Shown here: in pieces, positions 1 through 8,046 of the stretch | How positions within the stretch are numbered: position 1 is the stretch's first letter | Layout of the letters: each line of letters begins with the position of its first letter | Assembly (NCBI GenBank): GCA_002256205.1 | Contig: NKIW01000001.1 | Span: 1-64,000 of the forward strand | Length of the DNA stretch: 64,000 nucleotides | DNA from: Rhizobiales bacterium PAR1 | Lineage (GTDB): Bacteria; Pseudomonadota; Alphaproteobacteria; Rhizobiales; Beijerinckiaceae | Direction: 5' to 3' | Notes under the pieces: model-generated | Databases searched by the model: none | What the model saw: only the letters and a program-made list of their open reading frames with translations | Told to the model about the DNA's origin: nothing | Program-made: the position numbers and the translations under genes

Positions 1-2248
1 CGCGCCGCAGCGTGTAACCGAGATCCGGCTGGGGCTCGATACGCGAATAAAGTGCCGAAAGCGTGACGTTCTTGAACGCCGTTGTCGAGGCCTCGGCATC
101 AAGGCGCTTGAGACGCAGGTTGGCATCGTCAAAGCGACCGCGCACCGTGAACGAGGTGGTCACATTCGGCTGAACAGTCACGGCCGTCACAAAATCGGAC
201 TGGCGCGATTCAAGGCCGCTATCCCGCCCGGTATTGGCGAGATCATATTGCGCGTATGAGTTCCGGCCCGCGAGGTGAATCGACTGGCCGAAGAGCAGGC
301 TCGCGTAGAAGCCGTTGTTGGCGTTGAAAGAATAGCGCGTGCCATAATTGAGGCGCGAACCACCTTCCGAGCGGTCATAGCCCGAGAACTTGTTGAGCGA
401 GAAGATCGAGTTCTCGTCGAACAGCAGGCTCTGCGCATCTTCGTTCGGCAGCTTGCCGATACGGGTTTCGTTCGGTCGAACGATGACCTGCGCGATGGGT
501 TCGATATGATGCGTGCCGAAGCTCGCCGCCGCGAAGAACGGATAGCGATATTCAACACCCACCATGGGCATGCCGCGGAACAGGAAATTGCTGGAATTTC
601 CGCCAAAGAAGTTGCCCTGATTGTCGTTGCCATAGCGGCCCGTCGCGAAAACATCGTTCGGAGAGTTATATCCCGTCTGCTGGACCTGCAACCAGGTGAA
701 ATCGCCCCGGAGCCCAGCGAAGGGGGTCCAGACTTGACCAACCGGATCGATGAACTGTCGCCGCCACGAAAGATCTACGCTGGTGCGCGCATATTCGCCG
801 GCAAAGCCGCGCAGCAGGCATTGTCCGGGCCGATAGGCACCACCCGCAGCCGTTGCGCAGGCGTAATACTGACCTTCGTTGGCGTTGTAGAGCAGCTTGG
901 TCGGCACAATGCTTCCCGTCGCGCTGGTGATCGGCTGGTAGAACGCCGCATCGCGCTTGGTGAAGGCCGCATTCGCCGTCAGCTTGAGTTCACCGCCGAT
1001 ACCATCGGGCGTGAAGCGGCGATCAAAATCAAACGAGGGGGTCACGTTCCCGATCTGCGGCTGCCAGTCAACCGTGGAGAGACCGAGGAAGTGATACGCG
1101 GAGAGGTCGAACCAGCTGCGTTCGCCGCGCCCCTGAAGATAGACTTTCGAGATCGATTCCTGAAAGAAAGTCGAGGAGAGGCTGGTCGGCTTCACCTTGT
1201 AATCGGTGAAATAGAACTTGTCGGTCGCAATCGCGCCATCCCAGCCGAAAGTCCACTTCTCGTTGAGATAGAATTTACCGCGCGAGGAGATCGAGCCGCG
1301 GAAGGTGCGGTCGCCCGCGCCCTGCCAATGCAGCGGGCTGAAGGCCGAGCGATCCTGCTGGAAAATCCCGTTGGCGCGGATGTTATACGAGCCATTCTCG
1401 GTCCGCTGGCGCCAGAGCACATCGCCATGGAAACCCTGCCGCGAGAAATACGACGGGGTGAAGGTGACGTCATAGCTTGGCGAGATCGCCCAATAGATCG
1501 GAATCGAGGCGCCATAGCCAAGACGCGTCTTGGAGACGATATGCGGCGCAAGTACACCCGAGAGCCGCGCAACCGACGGGTCCGGCGCCGAGAAGAACGG
1601 CAGATACGCAACCGGCACGCCCCAGAACTCAAGGCTCGCCTTCTCGTAGTAGATGCGCTGTTCGGCGTTGTTGTGGATGATGCGCGCGGCCTTCACCTGC
1701 CAGAGCGGCGGCTTCTCCGGGGCTTCCTTGCACGGTTCGCACGAGGTAAAGGTGCCATTGTCGAACACGGTCTGCTCGCCGCCGGTACGCTCGGCGCGCG
1801 GAGCGGAAATGCGGCTCTTGGTGGTCGTCTCGACACGCAAGCTGTCGACGAAACCATCCTTGAAATCATCCGTGAGATTGAAGCGGTCACCATAGGATTT
1901 GGTGCCGTCGGCCTCGGTCAAGCGGGCGTTGCCCTCGGCGTAAACGCGCTTGTTCTTGCGATCATAGATCACCCGGTCCGCTTCGAGAACGCGGCCCTGA
2001 TAATAGATCTGGACATCGCCAACCGCGCTGACCTTGTCGTTGTCGCGGTCGTAAACGACCTCGCGCGCATCGACGAGCATGCGGGATTTCTTGTCGTTCC
2101 CGGCCTTCGCCATGAGGCGCTCGTTCAGCGTCTGCGCCTCAGCAAAATCGGGCGAGGCGAGGGCGAGAACTGCGAGCGCAACCGATCCCAGAAGGGCTTT
2201 GCGGATCATTAACCAATTTTGCGGAAACTTTGAAGGAAGCGCGGTCAT
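1..2248 (-). CDS. lptD: LPS-assembly protein LptD, 3' end cut by window edge
   Basis: LptD is the outer-membrane beta-barrel that, with LptE, inserts lipopolysaccharide into the outer leaflet. At least 749 residues are visible; the C-terminal end of the barrel lies beyond base 1. The N-terminus has a signal peptide (hydrophobic stretch LLGSVALAVLALA, ending near FAEAQT), followed by the LptA/OstA-like periplasmic domain (LVDAREVVYDRDNDKVSAVG, then YAEGNARLTEADG). I chose the start at 2248: its ATG overlaps the lptG stop as TGATG and has AAGGA about 9 bases upstream. The internal ATG at 2209 has no clear ribosome site but would give a shorter signal peptide. It is the last of three co-oriented Lpt genes, so translational coupling to lptG is likely. 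The family call comes from the N-terminal domain and gene order. Confidence 0.93.
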   Translation of the reverse strand, partial: MTALPSKFPQNWLMIRKALLGSVALAVLALASPDFAEAQTLNERLMAKAGNDKKSRMLVDAREVVYDRDNDKVSAVGDVQIYYQGRVLEADRVIYDRKNKRVYAEGNARLTEADGTKSYGDRFNLTDDFKDGFVDSLRVETTTKSRISAPRAERTGGEQTVFDNGTFTSCEPCKEAPEKPPLWQVKAARIIHNNAEQRIYYEKASLEFWGVPVAYLPFFSAPDPSVARLSGVLAPHIVSKTRLGYGASIPIYWAISPSYDVTFTPSYFSRQGFHGDVLWRQRTENGSYNIRANGIFQQDRSAFSPLHWQGAGDRTFRGSISSRGKFYLNEKWTFGWDGAIATDKFYFTDYKVKPTSLSSTFFQESISKVYLQGRGERSWFDLSAYHFLGLSTVDWQPQIGNVTPSFDFDRRFTPDGIGGELKLTANAAFTKRDAAFYQPITSATGSIVPTKLLYNANEGQYYACATAAGGAYRPGQCLLRGFAGEYARTSVDLSWRRQFIDPVGQVWTPFAGLRGDFTWLQVQQTGYNSPNDVFATGRYGNDNQGNFFGGNSSNFLFRGMPMVGVEYRYPFFAAASFGTHHIEPIAQVIVRPNETRIGKLPNEDAQSLLFDENSIFSLNKFSGYDRSEGGSRLNYGTRYSFNANNGFYASLLFGQSIHLAGRNSYAQYDLANTGRDSGLESRQSDFVTAVTVQPNVTTSFTVRGRFDDANLRLKRLDAEASTTAFKNVTLSALYSRIEPQPDLGYTLRR

Positions 2249-3330
2249 CAGCCGTCTTCCTTGCTCAAAAGCGTGAAAATGGAGAAGGCCGAGGCCATGG
2301 CAGGCGCAACCCAAGCGGCGGCTGTGGCTGACACCACACCCGCATTTCCCAGATCCTGTGCGACTTGTGTCGCCACATAGAGGGTAAAACCCGCGCTCAC
2401 GCCACCCAACACCATTCGAGCCAGACCACCAGATCGTAAAAACTTTAAAGAAAAACAAGCGGCCAGCAATACCATCGCGACAAGCAAGCTCGGACGAGCC
2501 AGCAGAGTCTGATACACAAGGCGATACCGCGTCGCGTCGAGCCCGGCAAGTTCCAGTCGCGAGACAATTCCCGGAAGCGACCAGAATGACACAGCCTCAC
2601 CCGGACCCAACGATGAACGTACTTCATCTGGCGTCAGATTAGTGGCCAGAAGATAGCTCTCGAAATTGCCCGGCTCGACATCGATCGAGACCACGCGTGC
2701 CTTGGAAAACCGCCAGTAGCCGGACTTGAGAACAGCCTCCGCCGACTCGATGCGTTCGAGCAGCTGGTTCTTCGAATCCATCACATAGGCGGTGACACCG
2801 CGTAGGGTATCCGTCTCGGAATCGAAGGCCGTCGCACGCAGGATGGCCTCGCCATCGACCGAGCGCTGCCTGAGCCAGACCACCTTGCCGAGGGTCGCTC
2901 CGCCACGCCGGAAAATCTGCGTTTCAAGCGCCGTCGCCTTCTCCTTCAGGGAGGTCGCGAGCGGATTGTACACGGTCGTGACCAGAACGCCGGTCACCAG
3001 TGCGACGATCAGCGCCGGGGCAAGAAATTGCCAAGCCGAAATGCCGGCGGCGCGCGCGATCACCAGCTCCAGCTTCCGCGACAACCCGATGAAGGTCATC
3101 ATGCCGCCGAACAGCATACCGAAGGGGATGACCTGCTCCGCCGTGGTCGGCGTGCGGAAAAACGCGAGCTTGGCCATGGTGCCGGTACCGGCGCCGACCG
3201 CATCACCGGCGCGGCGCATCAGCTCAACGAAATCCAGCATGTAGATAAGCAAAAACACCGTCGCGAAGACGATGAGCATCGAGCTCGTGAAGCGCTTGGC
3301 AAAATAGAATCCAAGAGTTTTGCCGATCAT
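2248..3330 (-). CDS. lptG: LPS export ABC transporter permease LptG
   Basis: LptG is one of the two inner-membrane permeases of the LptB2FG complex, which extracts lipopolysaccharide and feeds it to the LptC-A-D bridge. The 360-residue protein fits the YjgP/YjgQ family: N-terminal membrane segments (about residues 13-32 and 57-75), a periplasmic jellyroll region in the middle, and C-terminal membrane segments (about 275-350). The start is preceded by an unusual run of 17-base repeats, each offering an ATG (see the repeat entry). The stop overlaps the lptD start by one base. lptF lies directly upstream. Confidence 0.95.
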   Translation of the reverse strand: MIGKTLGFYFAKRFTSSMLIVFATVFLLIYMLDFVELMRRAGDAVGAGTGTMAKLAFFRTPTTAEQVIPFGMLFGGMMTFIGLSRKLELVIARAAGISAWQFLAPALIVALVTGVLVTTVYNPLATSLKEKATALETQIFRRGGATLGKVVWLRQRSVDGEAILRATAFDSETDTLRGVTAYVMDSKNQLLERIESAEAVLKSGYWRFSKARVVSIDVEPGNFESYLLATNLTPDEVRSSLGPGEAVSFWSLPGIVSRLELAGLDATRYRLVYQTLLARPSLLVAMVLLAACFSLKFLRSGGLARMVLGGVSAGFTLYVATQVAQDLGNAGVVSATAAAWVAPAMASAFSIFTLLSKEDG

Positions 3331-3364
3331 GGTGTTTTGCCGATCATGGGACGCGACCGATCAT
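3317..3364 (-). repeat. 17-bp tandem repeat ladder spanning the lptF stop and lptG start
   Basis: Read on the minus strand, three head-to-tail units begin ATGATCGG. Unit 1 is 3364-3348 (ATGATCGGTCGCGTCCC), unit 2 is 3347-3331 (ATGATCGGCAAAACACC), and unit 3 is the first 14 bases of lptG (3330-3317, identical to unit 2 for 14 bases). The lptF stop overlaps the ATG of unit 1 as ATGA. Units 1 and 2 each encode six codons (MIGRVP, MIGKTP) whose TGA again overlaps the next ATG as ATGA. The chain therefore passes from the lptF stop through two mini-ORFs to the lptG start. Confidence 0.9.
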
Positions 3365-4533
3365 GCGCGCGCTCCGAAGCGCGCCGCCAGCCAACGCTCG
3401 ACAAAACCGTACATGGCAGCAAAATCGATCCATTGCCGCCGCTTGATCGGCCAGAACGCGCGCCAGGCATAGATCGAGCCGCCAATCGTCACGCCAAGCG
3501 GCACGAGATACATCGCCCAGACGCCGGCCGAGGTGCGCACGGCAAGGCTCGCGGCACCAAAGCCGGCGATACGCATCAGGATGAGTGCAGCGACAGCGCC
3601 GAAGATCGCCGTACCCCGGCTCTGCCGCGTCGTACGAGCATTGCCGAGCGCAGCAAAGGCAATCGCCAGCGTCGCAATGGGGTAGAGCGGGTTCGTCAGC
3701 CGGTCATGCAGCTCGGCGCGAAACCGCCCGAGAATCGATTTGACGAAACTGTCCTCCTTGTCGAGGAAGATCAGGTCCGTTGTCGTCCGCTCGCGCGGCT
3801 TAAGCTGGTAATTGCCGGTCGCCTGCTCAAATTGGTCGAGATCGAACACATAGCGCTCGAAGGCCACGATGGAACTGTCGCGCTGAAGCGCATCCTGCCG
3901 CTGCATCGAGCCCTGTTCGAGCAGGAGGTAAGTACTCTTGTCGACCTCGGTGATCAGCCCGCGTGCGGCAAGATAGGTCGAGGCCGTCTTGGGGTCGCGC
4001 GAATCGTGGATCAGCACGCCGCCCATCGCGCCGCCAGGCAGGCGCTCGCGGAAGTGGAACACGATACCCTGATCAAGACTGATGAACTTGCCTTCCTGAA
4101 TGATCCGCGTGACGACATCGGCGCGGATCTTCGTGATCAACGTCCGGAGCGCGCGGAAACTCTCGGGAATTGCATAGAGCGTCATCGCACCGACAAGCAC
4201 GGAAACCGCGATGGTCAGAATCACCAGCGGGCGCAGAATCGTACGCGGCGCGATCCCCGCCGCATTCATCACGATCAGCTCGCTGTCCCCGTTGAGGCGA
4301 TTGAGCGTGTAGAGCACCGCGATGAAGAGCGCGAGCGGCGCAATCACCATCACCAGCGCCGGCAGGCCGAACAGCGTGACCTGTAAAAAGATCAGGATTG
4401 TCTGGCCCTTGCCAGTGACGAGGTTCATCTCGCGCAGGGCCTGCGTCAGCCAGATCACAGCCGTCAGAGCGCCCAGGCAGGCGAGGAAGGCGCCGCCGGC
4501 AATTCTGAAGATATAGCGCTCGACCAGCGACAT
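3361..4533 (-). CDS. lptF: LPS export ABC transporter permease LptF
   Basis: LptF is the partner permease of LptG in the LptB2FG lipopolysaccharide extraction complex of the inner membrane. This 390-residue YjgP/YjgQ-family protein starts MSLVERYIFRIAGG. It has membrane segments near residues 12-32, 50-80 and 85-110 with the family-typical stretch LNGDSELIVMNAAG between them, a periplasmic domain, and further membrane segments near the C-terminus. I chose the start at 4533 because GGAG lies 5 bases before the ATG; an upstream in-frame ATG at 4584 has no such site. pepA is divergent across a 243-base intergenic region, which probably holds promoters for both although I could not pick reliable boxes. 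Confidence 0.94.
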   Translation of the reverse strand: MSLVERYIFRIAGGAFLACLGALTAVIWLTQALREMNLVTGKGQTILIFLQVTLFGLPALVMVIAPLALFIAVLYTLNRLNGDSELIVMNAAGIAPRTILRPLVILTIAVSVLVGAMTLYAIPESFRALRTLITKIRADVVTRIIQEGKFISLDQGIVFHFRERLPGGAMGGVLIHDSRDPKTASTYLAARGLITEVDKSTYLLLEQGSMQRQDALQRDSSIVAFERYVFDLDQFEQATGNYQLKPRERTTTDLIFLDKEDSFVKSILGRFRAELHDRLTNPLYPIATLAIAFAALGNARTTRQSRGTAIFGAVAALILMRIAGFGAASLAVRTSAGVWAMYLVPLGVTIGGSIYAWRAFWPIKRRQWIDFAAMYGFVERWLAARFGARA

Positions 4534-4776
4534 GCTTTCTCCGCTCAACGTAGCTTCTCTGGCGGGAAATCGCGGCAACGGCAAGGCGCGAGAGCACGCT
4601 CAGCCTTAAATTCGACCCGGTTTTGATGCGCTGTTGCAGCCAAGGTTCAGCCATTGCTTGCGAAGGCGCGTCATCCGCTTCACTTTCGCATCCGACTGCC
4701 GCTGATTCCGCGCGCGCCGCGCTGTGCCCGGCTCCATGAGGGGCGGCACACGTGGCGGATCATGAGAGGATTTGGA

Positions 4777-6276
4777 ATGCCCCACACAGTGAAGATTGCT
4801 TTCGCCGGTTTCGATGAAGCCTTTCTGCCGGTTCTGGTGATTTTCGCCGGCAAGGATGGCGCGCTTGACAGCGATGCCGCCGGCCGGTTGGGCAAGGCAG
4901 CCGTCGCGCGCATCCACGCCGCGGCGGAAGCCGAGAGCTTCTCGGGCAAGGCTGGCGCCACCCTTGCGCTGCCCGCCGAAACCAGCCTCGGCGACAAGCC
5001 GGTGCATCTCGTTGTGGTCGGCGCGGAAAAAAGCGAAACTCCGATCGATTTCCTCCGCCTTGGCGGTCAGGTGCAGGCCAAGCTGCCCAAGGGGCGTGAT
5101 GCCTCGATCCTCGCCATCCTGCCCGCCGGCGCGTTCGAAGCCTCCGAAGCAGCGGAATTCGCCCTCGGCATGAAGCTCGCGGCCTATCGCTTCGACCGCT
5201 ACCAGACCCAGAAGAAGGGTGAGGATGCCGAACCCAAATCCATCACCGTGACTCTGCTCGTGACGAGCCCCACCGCTGCGCGCAAGGAAATGAAGGCGCA
5301 GGAAGCGATCTATCACGGCGTTGAAATGGCGCGCGATCTTGTCAATGAGCCGCCGAATGTCCTGACCCCGGTCGAATTCGCTGACCGTGCGGCAAGCCTC
5401 GAAAAGCTCGGCGTCGAGATCGAAATTCTCGACGAAAAGGCGATGAAGAAGCTCGGCATGCGCGCGCTGCTCGGTGTTGGGCAGGGCTCCGCCGAGGAAA
5501 GCCGCGTCGTCATTATGAAGTGGTTCGGCGCCAAGGATGAGAAGGCCCAGCCCATCGCCTTCGTTGGCAAGGGCGTGGTGTTCGACACCGGCGGCATCTC
5601 GATCAAGCCAGCGGCGGGCATGGAAGACATGAAGGGTGATATGGGCGGCGCGGCGGCGGTTGTCGGCCTGATGGCCGCGCTCGCAGGCCGCAAGGCCAAG
5701 GTCAACGCCATCGGCGCCATTGGCCTCGTCGAGAATATGCCCGACGGCAAGGCCCAGCGCCCCGGCGATATCGTCACCTCAATGTCCGGCCAGACCATCG
5801 AGATCATCAATACCGACGCCGAGGGTCGGCTCGTGCTCTGCGATGTGCTCTGGCACGTCAAACACAAGTTCGACCCGAAGTTCATGGTCAACCTCGCGAC
5901 CCTCACCGGGGCGATCATGGTCGCGCTCGGGCAGGAGCATGCCGGGCTGTTCTCAAACAACGATGATCTCGCCGCGAACCTCCTCAAGGCTGGCACCGCG
6001 ACGGGCGAAAAGCTCTGGCGGATGCCGCTCGGCGCGGAATACGACAAGCAGATCGATTCGAAGTTCGCGGATGTGAAAAACACCGGCGGGCGCAACGGCG
6101 GCGCGATCACTGCCGCGCAGTTCCTCCAGCGCTTTGTCGATGGCTGCCCTTGGGCGCATCTCGATATCGCCGGCACGGCGATGGCCTCGCCCTCGAGCGA
6201 TATCAACAAATCCTGGGGCTCGGGCTTCGGCGTGCGCCTGCTCGACCGGCTGGTGGCGGAGAATTACGAGGGGTAA
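4777..6276 (+). CDS. pepA: Leucyl aminopeptidase (M17 family)
   Basis: This cytosolic M17 metallo-aminopeptidase removes N-terminal residues from peptides using two metal ions. The 499-residue product has the family's usual length. It has an N-terminal macrodomain-like region (about residues 1-165) and a C-terminal catalytic domain with [15 protein letters not shown], holding metal and active-site residues, and the signature [12 protein letters not shown]. The start at 4777 is supported by GAGAGGA six bases upstream; the ATG at 4762 is an alternative adding five residues. In E. coli PepA also binds DNA, but nothing here indicates that role. A palindromic repeat lies just downstream, before holC. 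Confidence 0.95.
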   Translation: MPHTVKIAFAGFDEAFLPVLVIFAGKDGALDSDAAGRLGKAAVARIHAAAEAESFSGKAGATLALPAETSLGDKPVHLVVVGAEKSETPIDFLRLGGQVQAKLPKGRDASILAILPAGAFEASEAAEFALGMKLAAYRFDRYQTQKKGEDAEPKSITVTLLVTSPTAARKEMKAQEAIYHGVEMARDLVNEPPNVLTPVEFADRAASLEKLGVEIEILDEKAMKKLGMRALLGVGQGSAEESRVVIMKWFGAKDEKAQPIAFVGKGVVFDTGGISIKPAAGMEDMKGDMGGAAAVVGLMAALAGRKAKVNAIGAIGLVENMPDGKAQRPGDIVTSMSGQTIEIINTDAEGRLVLCDVLWHVKHKFDPKFMVNLATLTGAIMVALGQEHAGLFSNNDDLAANLLKAGTATGEKLWRMPLGAEYDKQIDSKFADVKNTGGRNGGAITAAQFLQRFVDGCPWAHLDIAGTAMASPSSDINKSWGSGFGVRLLDRLVAENYEG

Positions 6277-6281
6277 TGCCT

Positions 6282-6363
6282 CTTTGTCATTGCCGGGCTT
6301 GACCCGGCAATTCTGCTCACTCCGAACGAATGGATCACCGGCTCAAGGCCGGTGATGACAAAG
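6282..6363. repeat. 82-bp composite palindromic (BIME-like) intergenic repeat
   Basis: The outer arms CTTTGTCAT (6282-6290) and ATGACAAAG (6355-6363) are perfectly complementary. Between them are two inner hairpins, TGCCGGG-CTTGA-CCCGGCA and TCACCGG-CTCAAGG-CCGGTGA. The element fills almost the whole pepA-holC gap. It resembles the paired palindromic units known from many proteobacteria. In the transcript it could fold and protect the pepA mRNA 3' end; that is inference. Confidence 0.85.
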
Positions 6364-6373
6364 GCGTGCAAGA

Positions 6374-6820
6374 ATGTCCGAAATCCTGTTCTACCATCTC
6401 ACCAGCCAGCGCCTTGAAGTCGCGCTGCCGCTGCTGCTCGAAAAGACGGTCGAGAAGGGCTGGAACGCGGTGATCCGCTCCGGCACCGAGGAGCGGCTTG
6501 CCGTGCTCGATGAGGCGCTCTGGTCCTACAAGGAAGACAGCTTTCTCCCGCATGGCCGCGAGGAGGAGGGCGAGCCCGAACATCAGCCAATCCTGCTGAC
6601 GCTCAACGACATTCGCCCCAACGAAGCCGAGGTGCTGTTTCTGGTGGATCGCGCGCCGCTCCCGGCGGAATATGCCTACGAGCGCGTCGTGCTGATGTTT
6701 GACGGCGACGACCCCGATGCGTTGGAGGACGCGCGCGCCGCGTGGAAGACTGTCAAAGGCCTCGGCCATCCTGCGACCTACTGGCAGCAGGACGGCAGCC
6801 GCTGGGTCAAGAAGGCGTGA
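6374..6820 (+). CDS. holC: DNA polymerase III chi subunit
   Basis: HolC (chi) links the clamp-loader complex to single-stranded-DNA-binding protein during replication. The 148-residue protein matches the family in length and pattern: it begins MSEILFYHLTSQRLEVALP, carries LLEKTVEKGWNAVIRSG, has the central DEALWSY element, and ends in a short beta segment with a typical GSRWVKKA tail. Its position directly after pepA is the usual alphaproteobacterial arrangement. A small membrane-protein gene follows 10 bases later. Confidence 0.92.
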   Translation: MSEILFYHLTSQRLEVALPLLLEKTVEKGWNAVIRSGTEERLAVLDEALWSYKEDSFLPHGREEEGEPEHQPILLTLNDIRPNEAEVLFLVDRAPLPAEYAYERVVLMFDGDDPDALEDARAAWKTVKGLGHPATYWQQDGSRWVKKA

Positions 6821-6830
6821 GATTGTCGCC

Positions 6831-7241
6831 ATGGATACGCATCAACTCATCCAGCAATTCATTGCCGCCGGCACGCCGATCGATACGGCGTGGAACATGT
6901 TCATTTTCGTCCACATCACATTGGTCGGCGGCATTTATGCGATGAAACGCAAGATGACGCTGCTGGAGCGCTTCTTCGTCACGCTGTTCTATTCGGTGTT
7001 CGGCTGGATCAACTGGAACGGCCTGACCGCCGCCTACAAGCTCTACAACGCGATCCTCGCGGATATTCAGGCCACCGGCAAAGGCGCCTCGCTCTACACC
7101 GCGACTGTGGAGTTCCTGCACACGCATAATGCCAATGACCGCACGATGCTGGTCTCCATCGTGCATGTCTCGGCGTGGATTCTCGTGGTGTCGTTTATCG
7201 TCAGCGAGGGACGCATCCCGCACAAGAAGGCGGGGGCGTAA
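6831..7241 (+). CDS. Small integral membrane protein of unknown function
   Basis: I do not recognise this 136-residue protein. It has three likely membrane segments (about residues 19-38, 48-65 and 110-128), a basic cytoplasmic loop AMKRKMTLLERFF between the first two, and a basic tail RIPHKKAGA. The ATG at 6831 follows the holC stop by 10 bases, suggesting co-transcription. A longer in-frame reading upstream would overlap holC and looks non-coding. A role with holC is not implied by anything in the sequence. Confidence 0.72.
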   Translation: MDTHQLIQQFIAAGTPIDTAWNMFIFVHITLVGGIYAMKRKMTLLERFFVTLFYSVFGWINWNGLTAAYKLYNAILADIQATGKGASLYTATVEFLHTHNANDRTMLVSIVHVSAWILVVSFIVSEGRIPHKKAGA

Positions 7242-7258
7242 GGAGATCATGAGTGTCT

Positions 7259-7288
7259 TTCCCGACGCACCGAAGGTGCGGGCGGGAA
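7259..7288. repeat. Short palindromic intergenic repeat
   Basis: An imperfect hairpin with outer arms TTCCCG/CGGGAA and inner arms GCACC-GAA-GGTGC lies between the small membrane protein (plus) and the ChaC-type gene (minus). It shares the TTCCCGAC...CGGGAAT outer signature with the elements at 59494 and 61149, so it is probably a truncated copy of the same family. It may also end transcription from both sides. Confidence 0.7.
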
Positions 7289-7297
7289 TCTTACTGC

Positions 7298-7984
7298 CTA
7301 GCCGCCAATCTTCTCCGCAACCAGTGCCTGCAAGCGCATGAGGTTGCGATCATAGATGCCGCGTTCGGCGAGGTGGTGCACGGTATTGTAGAGGTATTCG
7401 GCACCGGAGCCCGCATGGCCGCAGGCCGAGGCGAGATAGTCCGCCACCACCTCGTGTTCGAGCCGGCCGAGATAGGCCGGGGACTGCCGGTTCATGACAA
7501 ACGCAATGGCCTGCACCGGGGTCTCGCCCTCTGGCTCGACCGTGATCCAGCGCGGCAAGTTGTTCGGCGGCTTGGCGATGAATTCGCGCCGGAACAGCTT
7601 GTTCAACGTTGCCTCGGGGGCCTCATCGGAAAGGCGATAGAGCACGCCCTTGCATTGCCCGCCGCGATCCATCGCCATCATCACGCCCGGAACCTCCGGC
7701 GTGCCGCGAAACCGCGTGATGCGAAAACAAAAGCTGCGATGCCAGCCGTGCGCACGCGCCTTGCGCTCTTCGATGTGGTCCACCTCAGGCTTCCAGATCA
7801 GCGAGCCGCAGGCAAAGAGCCAGAGCGGGCTCGCCTTGGGGCGCATCGCGAGCATCTCGTCGACAATCCGGGCGTAGTCGGCATCGGAGAAATACTCGAC
7901 CTTGGGGTCAAGACCGGGGTCCGCCACCACGCGCTTGGTGCGCGCGACGTGATCCGGGGTCAACACCAGCGCCCGACGCGACAT
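7298..7984 (-). CDS. ChaC-family gamma-glutamylcyclotransferase
   Basis: ChaC-family enzymes act on glutathione, releasing 5-oxoproline and Cys-Gly in the cytosol. The 228-residue protein has the fold's substrate-binding loop FACGSLIWKP (about residues 57-66) and the expected catalytic glutamate in FRREF (E134). I chose the start at 7984 (MSRRALVLTP), with a purine-rich GAGGGAG upstream, over an in-frame ATG ten codons earlier. It stands alone between two divergent or unrelated units. Family assignment is firm; glutathione as substrate is from family knowledge. Confidence 0.88.
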   Translation of the reverse strand: MSRRALVLTPDHVARTKRVVADPGLDPKVEYFSDADYARIVDEMLAMRPKASPLWLFACGSLIWKPEVDHIEERKARAHGWHRSFCFRITRFRGTPEVPGVMMAMDRGGQCKGVLYRLSDEAPEATLNKLFRREFIAKPPNNLPRWITVEPEGETPVQAIAFVMNRQSPAYLGRLEHEVVADYLASACGHAGSGAEYLYNTVHHLAERGIYDRNLMRLQALVAEKIGG

Positions 7985-8046
7985 TCCAGGCTCTCCCTCT
8001 TCATTGCAGCGCACACTGTGGCGGAAAAGAATGGAGAAGCAAGTGC

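Noticed and set aside
275-2212. Long plus-strand open frame of 645 codons
   Set aside because: It lies entirely opposite lptD, whose minus-strand product has a signal peptide and the LptD domain; the plus-strand product is Arg/Glu-rich with no recognisable domain.
3028-4386. Plus-strand open frame of 452 codons
   Set aside because: It is antisense to lptG and lptF and has the Arg/His/Gln-rich composition typical of reading high-GC genes backwards.
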